A stretch of 64,000 nt of DNA from Candidatus Magasanikiibacteriota bacterium (GTDB taxonomy: Bacteria; Patescibacteria; ABY1; Magasanikbacterales; 2-02-FULL-50-9b), in the NCBI GenBank assembly GCA_903893485.1, contig CAITMK010000014.1, forward strand, positions 1-64,000, read 5' to 3'. Position 1 is the first letter of the stretch; every line of letters begins with the position of its first letter. The notes under the pieces were generated by a model. That model saw only the letters and a list, made by a program, of their open reading frames with translations, did not search any database and had not been told where the DNA came from. Shown piece by piece: positions 57,232 to 64,000 of the stretch. The translations under genes and the position numbers were made by a program.

Positions 57232-59430
57232 TTATTTAATAGCCGGTAAATTGGCCGCAGGAAACTGTTGACGAATCCAATAACGCGTCGCGGAATCATT
57301 TGCTTTTGCAGCAGTCGTATCAAACAAACCAATGGCTGGATCGCGCGGATCCGAAATATATTTTTGAGTTACTGCCAATTTATATAAACGAACTGCTGAA
57401 CCATACTGGCCAGCGTCAGAATAAATCATGATGGCCGCTTGTACTGCCGCTGAAGAATCGAGCGTTTGACCAAGCTCAAGCGCAGTTGCAAGTTCGGAAG
57501 CTGCTCGTTGCTTATCAACGCCAATAAGCATTGTTGCAAAAATCCAATGTGAAAAAGGCACATCAGGTTCTAATTTTACCGCGTGATCCATGAGCTGTAT
57601 TGCGGTTGCCGTATCTTTTACCGTCATTTTAAGTCGCGCCCAGCTATAATAAATCTGCTGGCGATTTGGACTAAACCTTACTGCCAATGCAAACCGCGCA
57701 TCTGCCTGCTGCACCGTTGTAGCGCCACCAATTGGCGCATAATTAGACATAATTTGAGCCTCCAATAACGCGGCCAAAACATTTGCCGGCTCGTAATTTG
57801 CTAATAACGTATCGAGCGATTTAATTCCATACGCATAATAATCTTGATGCGCCTGCAAATCTTGCGTTGACATCGATTGCATGGTGCGGCCAACATCAAG
57901 TAGCACATCAGCGGTATGCGGCCCCTTAAGTGCAAAAGCGCTATCGAACGATACTTCAGCGCCAGAATAATCCTGGCCATTGATAGCCATCTGCGCATCT
58001 AAATCTGCTGAATTTTGGCGAACCGACGGCACGACCATCCAAAGCATTGCCAAAAATAATAGTGCCTGCAACATAAAAACAAGTACGGGGGACGGTACAC
58101 TTGCTTTTTTTACATCGCCGGATTCTTTAAGTCGCGCATATTCCGCAAAAACCAAGCCCGCCATGAAATAAAACATGGCATAGGACGATGGATGATCAAA
58201 CACAAATAAATTGTGAATGAAATGCACGACAAAAAAAGCAACGTAAATACTTGCACGGAATTCAGATAGTTCGTCAGATTGGTATGCGCGACATAATTGA
58301 ATTCCCATCCAGATAAGCAAAATATATTGCAAAAGATATAGTGAAAATCCAACCGCACCTTGCGTTACCAACGCTTCGATCGGTGCATCATGCGCGTGAT
58401 CAAACCACGTTTCATAACTACCAAACAGCTGTGATTGTGGATTAAAGAATTTATTAAAAACATAAAAATAATTTTCTGGCCCCCAACCAAATACTGGTCG
58501 CTCCTTAAATCCTTTAAATGCAATTTCCCACGCAATGAAACGAGTACTTGCGGTACCGCTGCTTGATGAAATATCAAGCAAACGATTCACCATGCTGGCC
58601 TGACCAAGCGCACCAAAATGATCAGCGACAAATAAAGCGGCGGCCAAGAAAATAAATACGCCACCAATTTGTTTGATGCGCGTTGCGTATCCTCGCTTCC
58701 AAAAACGCGGCAAATAAATAATACCAATACCACAAAGTCCAACAATTAACGCAAGCAAAGCACTTCGCGTGCCAGAAAAATATAAAGCCAGCAAATGAAT
58801 AACCCCAATGCCAATATACACACCACGCATTTTGGTGCGCCAGTATTTATAAATAAACCAACCCGTGATAAGTAGCGATTCCGCAGCAAAGCCACCCATA
58901 TAAATTGGGTTACCAAACACACCGGCCACACGATTGCTGGCAGAATTTAAAAAACTTGGATCAATTACCTGAATGAGTCCGGAAAGCGAAACCGGAATTG
59001 AAACCCATAAAAAAACCGAGAGCGCTTTTTCAATTGCACTAATTCGCGCTTCATAAAAATAAAGCCCAACTAATACACTAAAAACTAATGCATGGATAAT
59101 AAACACCGCGCCGGTCATACGCTCAAAGTTGCTCCACAGTGCACGATTTACATCGAATGCAGAAAACGCGCTAAGTAAAAGCGCAACGATATATGCCCCC
59201 GCAAACCAAAAGTACGCGCCGCGCAAAAAAGGTCGCGCCGCGCCCGCAACCAAGGCAGGCACTGAAAAAATAGCAAGCAAAAAAACAACAACTTCAAAAA
59301 AAATTGCCTTTGGAAAAACAAATGGAAAAATTGATTGCGAACTAAGTACAATCAGCGGCGTAATAAATGATGCGTAAATTACCCAACGACGCATGCGATT
59401 TGAGAAAATAGTTGCAAGAAAATCTGACAT
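57232..59430 (-). CDS. Wzy/O-antigen ligase-like protein with TPR tail (732 aa)
   Basis: Polytopic protein with about 11-12 helices in residues 1-450 and a Wzy_C signature RFIAWEIAFKGFKERPVFGW followed by GPENYFYVFNKFF and a His loop (DHAHDAPIEAL). The C-terminal 270 residues form TPR-like repeats (QIYYSWARLKMTVKDTATAI, RAASELATALELGQTLD). Such proteins join glycan blocks to lipid or protein acceptors (WaaL/PglL/Wzy). TPR would face outside. Located between a paralogue and a GT4 gene. Confidence 0.88.
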   Translation of the reverse strand: MSDFLATIFSNRMRRWVIYASFITPLIVLSSQSIFPFVFPKAIFFEVVVFLLAIFSVPALVAGAARPFLRGAYFWFAGAYIVALLLSAFSAFDVNRALWSNFERMTGAVFIIHALVFSVLVGLYFYEARISAIEKALSVFLWVSIPVSLSGLIQVIDPSFLNSASNRVAGVFGNPIYMGGFAAESLLITGWFIYKYWRTKMRGVYIGIGVIHLLALYFSGTRSALLALIVGLCGIGIIYLPRFWKRGYATRIKQIGGVFIFLAAALFVADHFGALGQASMVNRLLDISSSSGTASTRFIAWEIAFKGFKERPVFGWGPENYFYVFNKFFNPQSQLFGSYETWFDHAHDAPIEALVTQGAVGFSLYLLQYILLIWMGIQLCRAYQSDELSEFRASIYVAFFVVHFIHNLFVFDHPSSYAMFYFMAGLVFAEYARLKESGDVKKASVPSPVLVFMLQALLFLAMLWMVVPSVRQNSADLDAQMAINGQDYSGAEVSFDSAFALKGPHTADVLLDVGRTMQSMSTQDLQAHQDYYAYGIKSLDTLLANYEPANVLAALLEAQIMSNYAPIGGATTVQQADARFALAVRFSPNRQQIYYSWARLKMTVKDTATAIQLMDHAVKLEPDVPFSHWIFATMLIGVDKQRAASELATALELGQTLDSSAAVQAAIMIYSDAGQYGSAVRLYKLAVTQKYISDPRDPAIGLFDTTAAKANDSATRYWIRQQFPAANLPAIK

Positions 59431-59431
59431 A

Positions 59432-61519
59432 TTAATGAAGTTGTTTTAAAAATATCTCTGCATCTGGCGCGAACGACGGATCAAGATCCACTGCCGATTG
59501 AACCGCTGCGCGCGCTTCAGCATTTTTATGAAGCACCGCATAGGTTGCCGCGAGATGTGCATAGCGTGATGCCGTTGGATGAATTGCCAGCAGCTTCTGA
59601 AATAAATCTACGATAAGTGCATATTCTTTTTCAGTCGTTAAACGCTGCACCAGCGCGTCTACGGTCGGTTGAATTTCATCGTTATCTCGAATACGAACCG
59701 CCTGCACCACGCTTGCAATTGCCGCCGGATACTTAGGTTTTAACATGTATACATACGTAAGCACATCCCAAGCTTCTTGCCGATACGGCGAAATAATTTG
59801 TGCTTGCAAAAATGCTTTTTCCGAAACATCCAGATACGAAGTATCATCAAGCAAGAGTGCGGTATGATATGCTGCCTTACCACCAAACAATTCCCAACGA
59901 GAATCATTTTTATTTGCGGCAATATAATTTATGGTTCGCTGTCCGTTTTGTTTTACCGCGGCCAACCACAAACCGTGTGCTGGCTCTGGCATGGCTTGCG
60001 CAGCCTGTAAATCCGCATCAAATGGACTTAGAAGTGCGCCGGATGTCCACTGCCACACCTCAAAATCATACGGCCCAGCTGGCGCAGCATACACGGTTTG
60101 TACGTCAGCGGCAACCGCCGCAAAATCTTTATCGGAAGCGCGGTTTAAAGCCTCTTGCGTAAAATATGCGGCGCGGACTGGCAAAACACCGCCGTAAACG
60201 ATAGCGCCAATAGCAAAACAAAATACCACAAATTGAATCCCGCGATTTTTTCGAAACGCCCACGCGCGTGGCATTACAATAAAATTTCCTGGATCCGCAA
60301 CCGCGGCAAGCAAAATTAATAAACTCAGCGCAGCCAGACTCGCATACGTCTCGAATGAAACAAAAAGCATGAGCTGCAGCGCAACAAGTGACCCAACGAG
60401 TAGCGACGCGCCGAGCAGCCCAAATGCACGCGCCCCACGCGTTAACAAGGTATAACAAATTCCAGTTATAAATAACAAATATGCCAATAAACCCACAATT
60501 CCCGAAGCAACCAACGTTTCTAAATACATGTTATGCGGTTTATCGATACGTGTTTCGTAATATGAATAATCCAAAAGTGCTGGATCAAAATATTTATCAG
60601 CAACCGCGCGATAATTTTCTGGTCCGCGACCTAAAATTGGATTATCTTTGAAACCTTTCAATGCGATTTTCCAATTAATAATACGTGTCTGCACCGTGCT
60701 ACTGCCACGCCCAAGTAAAATTATATTTTGCACCGTACCCTGCGCACCTGCAAAATATACAATGGTGCTAACAAGTATCGCAGCAAAACAAAACCCAGCG
60801 ATATATATTTTTCCCTTTTTATAGCCACGCCAAAAATAAATCAGCGCAGCAACTAAAAGCCCCGCACCAACCCCAAGCACCGCACCACGCGTTAATGTTT
60901 GATAAAGTGCCGCCGCCACAACCACCATGGTGATGGGCAAAAAAAATAATCGAAACCACGCTGGCAAATGCAAACGTTTTCCATGAATCCATGCAAGTGG
61001 TAGTAGTAATAAAAGCGGCGAAAGCCATGCGCCAAAAACCATCGGATTACCATACGTACCACATAAACGCACGGGATCAACACAATCAAAAATAATCGGG
61101 CGAAACAGGGACAGTCCGCTAATTACGGCAGCCTGCAAAACAACTACGTACCAAAAAATCCTTTGATTATCTGCGTGCTGCATTTCGCTGCGAGCAACCA
61201 ATATCCACAGAAAAAAGGCGATCAAATGTGCAGCGCCCAACGCGCGCGTTCCGTCACTCCAAAAAGATTGCCCGGCGTTTACCCCAAAAATGCTGGTGAT
61301 AATAAATATCGCCAAATACAGGGCAAATAATGCTTCAACCGCTCCAAACGTAAATTTTTCAATCTTGCTTTTTAGCAAAACATACAAACTCAGCAGACCA
61401 ATAAGCAACACCCAGCACGCACGCGGCAGCGTTGATGGCATGATAGTAAGGGGTACCACAATAAGTGGCGACAAAAGCCCTCCGACAAACGCAATGCGCG
61501 AAATGAGATTTTTGTTCAT
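59432..61519 (-). CDS. Wzy/O-antigen ligase-like protein with TPR tail (695 aa)
   Basis: Paralogue of the 732-aa neighbour: about 12 helices, then RIINWKIALKGFKDNPILGR, GPENYRAVADKYFDP and IDKPHNMYLETLVASG, the conserved WaaL/Wzy loop with a His. TPR-like C-terminus (SRYAHLAATYAVLHKNAEAR, VQSAVDLDPSFAPDAEIF). One nt before the next paralogue's start. Promoter TTGCAT-18-TATTAT lies 11 nt upstream. Confidence 0.88.
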   Translation of the reverse strand: MNKNLISRIAFVGGLLSPLIVVPLTIMPSTLPRACWVLLIGLLSLYVLLKSKIEKFTFGAVEALFALYLAIFIITSIFGVNAGQSFWSDGTRALGAAHLIAFFLWILVARSEMQHADNQRIFWYVVVLQAAVISGLSLFRPIIFDCVDPVRLCGTYGNPMVFGAWLSPLLLLLPLAWIHGKRLHLPAWFRLFFLPITMVVVAAALYQTLTRGAVLGVGAGLLVAALIYFWRGYKKGKIYIAGFCFAAILVSTIVYFAGAQGTVQNIILLGRGSSTVQTRIINWKIALKGFKDNPILGRGPENYRAVADKYFDPALLDYSYYETRIDKPHNMYLETLVASGIVGLLAYLLFITGICYTLLTRGARAFGLLGASLLVGSLVALQLMLFVSFETYASLAALSLLILLAAVADPGNFIVMPRAWAFRKNRGIQFVVFCFAIGAIVYGGVLPVRAAYFTQEALNRASDKDFAAVAADVQTVYAAPAGPYDFEVWQWTSGALLSPFDADLQAAQAMPEPAHGLWLAAVKQNGQRTINYIAANKNDSRWELFGGKAAYHTALLLDDTSYLDVSEKAFLQAQIISPYRQEAWDVLTYVYMLKPKYPAAIASVVQAVRIRDNDEIQPTVDALVQRLTTEKEYALIVDLFQKLLAIHPTASRYAHLAATYAVLHKNAEARAAVQSAVDLDPSFAPDAEIFLKQLH

Positions 61520-61530
61520 ATCTTCCGCCT

Positions 61531-61560
61531 ATAATAGCTCATTTTATTGACGCAATGCAA
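61531..61560 (-). promoter_or_regulatory. Promoter of the Wzy-Wzy-GT4 operon
   Basis: TTGCAT (61555-61560), 18 nt, TATTAT (61531-61536); 11 nt to ATG 61519. Interleaved with the plus-strand promoter. Confidence 0.65.
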
Positions 61561-61575
61561 GCCGCCTTTTATACT
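61547..61575 (+). promoter_or_regulatory. Leaderless promoter of the 608-aa Wzy gene
   Basis: TTGACG (61547-61552), 17 nt, TATACT (61570-61575), then 6 nt and ATG 61582. The start codon sits at the expected transcription start. Confidence 0.8.
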
Positions 61576-61581
61576 GCATCC

Positions 61582-63408
61582 ATGAAACAACACATTATCT
61601 CACTACTTTTCATTGTAAGTCCGCTGGTCATCTGTACCGGACTTCCCTATCCACAGATTCTGCCACGCACGATTCTGATTGGTCTACTCGGCGCCGCGGC
61701 GCTTGGTTTTGAATTTTATGAGGCTAAAAAAATACAATTTACGCTTGTGGAATGTGCCTGGCTCACCTTCTTTGCAGCGCTCATCACATCTTCATTACTT
61801 GGCGGTCAATTTGCGCACAGTCTTTGGAGTACCCTTGAGCGTGGCACCGGTCTTTTCTTTTTTGCAAGTTGCGCGGCGTTTTATCTCGTTCTAAAAAAAG
61901 ATTTTAAAGCCGCTGCGCCGCTTCTTACCAACACCATCACCTATACGCTGATCGTGATGAGCGTATTTGCAATTGCGCAAAAATTATTTCCTGGTTTTGC
62001 ACAAACATTTTCAGGCAATCGTATTGGCGGCACCCTGGGCAATGCAATTTTCTTTGGCATGTATCTTACACTTAACATTTTTTTGGTGGGATTATTTTGG
62101 GAAAAAAAGCACCGCATACTTCAGTCGATTGCGATTGCTAGCGGTTTAATCGCTCTTGGACTCGCCGCTGTTACGGGCCCGGTAGCGGGTTTTATTGCCG
62201 GGCTTCTCATCACAGCCACAATTTTGCTTTATCAAAAATATCCTCGTTTAATTATTGCATTTTCTAGCGTAGTAATAGTCATTGCCCTCTGTGGTGCATT
62301 ATTTTTAGGCCCAAATTCAATCAAAAAATTACCAACATTTCAAAGTCGTTTAGTTAACTGGAGTATTGGCTACAAAAATTTTAAAGCGCATCCAATTTTC
62401 GGAACCGGATGGGAATCGTATCAAGCGGTTGCGGCCGCAAATTTTGATCCGCGACTTATTAATTTTGGTGGCGCCGAAACGTATCCGGATAAACCACATA
62501 ATGCATACATTGAATTGCTCAGTAGCACGGGCATCGTTGGCACAATCTTATATTTTTGTTTCATCGCAGCACTTTTTTGGACTGCCCTTTATTTATATCG
62601 ACACAAAAAAATTTCACTTTTGCAGTTTGCAATAAGTGCTGGTTTTTTAACAACGTACCTGGTACAAAATTTTTCTGCGTTCGAAACCCACGGAACTCTA
62701 ATTCCACTTACCATTTTTGCCGCATGGACTGGCGCGCGACAGGAAAATAAAATTTTTAGCACTTCGCCAAAAATTATTTTGGGAACCAGTACCATACTTT
62801 TTGTGATCTGTTATTGGATCGGCATCATGAGTTGCATTCCAGAATTTATCGCGCTCAAAAATGCAGATGGCGCCGCGCTCAGTCAAAAACTTTCTTCAAT
62901 ATATCGAACAGAATATTTCAGCGTATTAAATCCTGCCGATGTCTCACAAGTTACTGCGGTTGTACGAAATTTTAAACCGCAAACCGCATGGGATGATTTA
63001 ATTCTGGCAAAATTTTTGGGGTCCGCCGCAACGTTTCATCCAGAATTTGTTGAAGTTGCCGAAACTGCAATTGCGCGTGCAATTAATACAAATCCAAAAC
63101 GACAAGAATTATTTATCATAAAAGGTCAGCTCGCGCTTGCACAAAATAATCTCAATGACGCAACACTGGCATTTAGCGAAGCAATCGCAATTGAGCCGCG
63201 CACCTCACAGCCACATTATTTGCTCGGACTCGTTTTATTTGCTCAAAATAATAACGATGTCGGTTGGACCGAAATTCAACTCGCCGCTTCGCACGGATTA
63301 AAATCGGCATCGCGCACTTCACTTATTTTTATTGCACAAAAACTGCAAGCAGCAAACATGCAAAACCAATTACAAATTCTTGAAACAACCTTTACCCCAA
63401 CTGAATAA
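61582..63408 (+). CDS. Wzy/O-antigen ligase-like protein with TPR tail (608 aa)
   Basis: Third paralogue. About 11 helices, then RLVNWSIGYKNFKAHPIFGT, WESYQAVAAANFDP and YPDKPHNAYIELLSSTG (conserved His), and TPR-like repeats ELFIIKGQLALAQNNLNDAT and HYLLGLVLFAQNNNDVGWTE. I chose ATG 61582 (MKQHIISLL) over ATG 61555 because the latter falls between the -35 and -10. Divergent from the 695-aa gene and convergent, without gap, with the last gene of the window. Confidence 0.88.
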   Translation: MKQHIISLLFIVSPLVICTGLPYPQILPRTILIGLLGAAALGFEFYEAKKIQFTLVECAWLTFFAALITSSLLGGQFAHSLWSTLERGTGLFFFASCAAFYLVLKKDFKAAAPLLTNTITYTLIVMSVFAIAQKLFPGFAQTFSGNRIGGTLGNAIFFGMYLTLNIFLVGLFWEKKHRILQSIAIASGLIALGLAAVTGPVAGFIAGLLITATILLYQKYPRLIIAFSSVVIVIALCGALFLGPNSIKKLPTFQSRLVNWSIGYKNFKAHPIFGTGWESYQAVAAANFDPRLINFGGAETYPDKPHNAYIELLSSTGIVGTILYFCFIAALFWTALYLYRHKKISLLQFAISAGFLTTYLVQNFSAFETHGTLIPLTIFAAWTGARQENKIFSTSPKIILGTSTILFVICYWIGIMSCIPEFIALKNADGAALSQKLSSIYRTEYFSVLNPADVSQVTAVVRNFKPQTAWDDLILAKFLGSAATFHPEFVEVAETAIARAINTNPKRQELFIIKGQLALAQNNLNDATLAFSEAIAIEPRTSQPHYLLGLVLFAQNNNDVGWTEIQLAASHGLKSASRTSLIFIAQKLQAANMQNQLQILETTFTPTE

Positions 63409-64000
63409 TTATTTTTTCAGCTGCGCATACCAATTCAACTGCTCGGTGGACCATCCATCAGGCCGAAGCTGAAAAGCACGCGTTGCATAGGTCACCGCAC
63501 CCGCATGATCGCCACTTGCATCCAAATGAACAGCCCAATAAAAATTAGCGGTTGGTGAATTAGGATAGAGTGCCAAGAAGTTAGTGAGAACCTCGCCTGC
63601 GGCCTTTTCTTGGCCCTGACTGCTTAATAATCCCGCCAAAGCTACTGATGTTGCAGGTCGCCCAGGCGCCCGCGCAAGCACCGCACGATAACCGGTTTCT
63701 GCAAGCGCCTCCCAATATGAAACCGTATGATCTGGCGCATTTGGCGCATACATCTGAAAAAATACCGCGACATTATGTAATTTGGTCGTTGGAATTTTTT
63801 GCGATTGCATATAACCCTCGAGCCGCGGTACATATGATTCACTGAGCGGCTGCAACTCAAAGGAAGAAATAATTTGCGCCTGCAGCAGCGTAACCAAACG
63901 TTGAGAATAAATTACATCGCGCTCCTGGGTGTATGGAAAAAGCATTGGCGTTTGCCCCGCGGCGCGCGAAACAGTACCAAGCGTTTGCGTGACTGATAAT
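63409..64000 (-). CDS. C-terminal part of a TPR protein, probably a fourth Wzy-like ligase (partial)
   Basis: The frame runs open off the window end, so 63409 is the true stop and the start lies beyond 64000. The visible 196 residues contain TPR-like helices (VALAGLLSSQGQEKAAGEVL, NFYWAVHLDASGDHAGAVTY, TRAFQLRPDGW) like the tails of the three adjacent Wzy-type proteins. The membrane part is not visible, so assignment to that family is an inference from context. ATG 63945 is internal. Confidence 0.65.
   Translation of the reverse strand, partial: LSVTQTLGTVSRAAGQTPMLFPYTQERDVIYSQRLVTLLQAQIISSFELQPLSESYVPRLEGYMQSQKIPTTKLHNVAVFFQMYAPNAPDHTVSYWEALAETGYRAVLARAPGRPATSVALAGLLSSQGQEKAAGEVLTNFLALYPNSPTANFYWAVHLDASGDHAGAVTYATRAFQLRPDGWSTEQLNWYAQLKK

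Noticed and set aside
3..63999. UGA recoding as in Absconditabacteria/Gracilibacteria
   Set aside because: TGA terminates mreD, the helicase gene and others exactly at overlaps with next genes, and proteins are full length without reading through TGA.
1..64000. tRNA, rRNA genes and CRISPR arrays
   Set aside because: I looked for T-loop GGTTCRA, CCA-like ends, conserved rRNA segments and regularly spaced repeats on both strands and found none; tRNA absence is by eye only and should be confirmed with a tRNA scan.

Overview
The window is almost entirely coding and reads as a chromosomal segment of a Candidatus Patescibacteria (CPR) bacterium. The group is inferred from gene content: compact operons with 1-13 nt overlaps, short versions of core proteins (F1 delta about 126 aa, DciA about 95 aa), DUF5671, DUF2304 and DUF1653 proteins, large Wzy-like ligases with TPR tails, and no biosynthetic pathways for small molecules. 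TGA is used as an ordinary stop (for example mreD and uvrD), so the code is standard. I saw no tRNA, rRNA, CRISPR array, transposase or prophage gene.

Layout. 1-3.0 kb: secD-secF; SecD carries a parvulin-type prolyl isomerase domain. 3.0-7.3 kb: a tight run of small enzymes (MazG-like, two Nudix, Maf, SDR, NIF3/CutA-like, P-loop kinase, DUF1653, C39-like peptidase). 7.3-10.8 kb: secA and hpf. 10.8-15.8 kb: murB, murC, an FtsI-type PBP and a divergent vanW. 17-22 kb: elongasome operon dciA, membrane protein, mreB, mreC, mreD, mrdA. 23.9-26.8 kb: UvrD-type helicase fused to an Fe-S nuclease. 26.8-27.6 kb: a long gene-free stretch that looks like a structured RNA transcript. 28.4-35.9 kb: the F1Fo ATP synthase operon, interrupted between atpG and atpD by a plus-strand glycine-rich secreted protein. 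35.9-38.7 kb: tatD, cvpA, metG. 39.5-43.6 kb: rsmI, a membrane protein and an Rrf2-NifS-NifU-ferredoxin iron-sulfur island. 44.7-64 kb: an envelope region with glycosyltransferases, sugar transferase, epimerase, short UDP-sugar dehydrogenase, subtilase, DsbA-like protein and four Wzy/TPR proteins.

Two classes of gene can be told apart by their signals. Core genes usually lack a Shine-Dalgarno (SD) sequence, and many have a -10 box only 6-15 nt before the start codon, which predicts leaderless mRNA. Scattered between operons are single-gene cassettes of no recognised family (15.9, 22.1, 22.5, 23.2, 27.7, 30.3, 38.8 and 44.1 kb). Most have a near-consensus TTGACA-17-TAnnnT promoter, a 5' leader, a clear SD, GC-rich third codon positions and a strong intrinsic terminator. 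A plus-strand small RNA candidate at 46.54-46.75 kb has several C-rich segments resembling the anti-SD. This suggests, as a hypothesis only, that it could act selectively on the SD-bearing cassette mRNAs.
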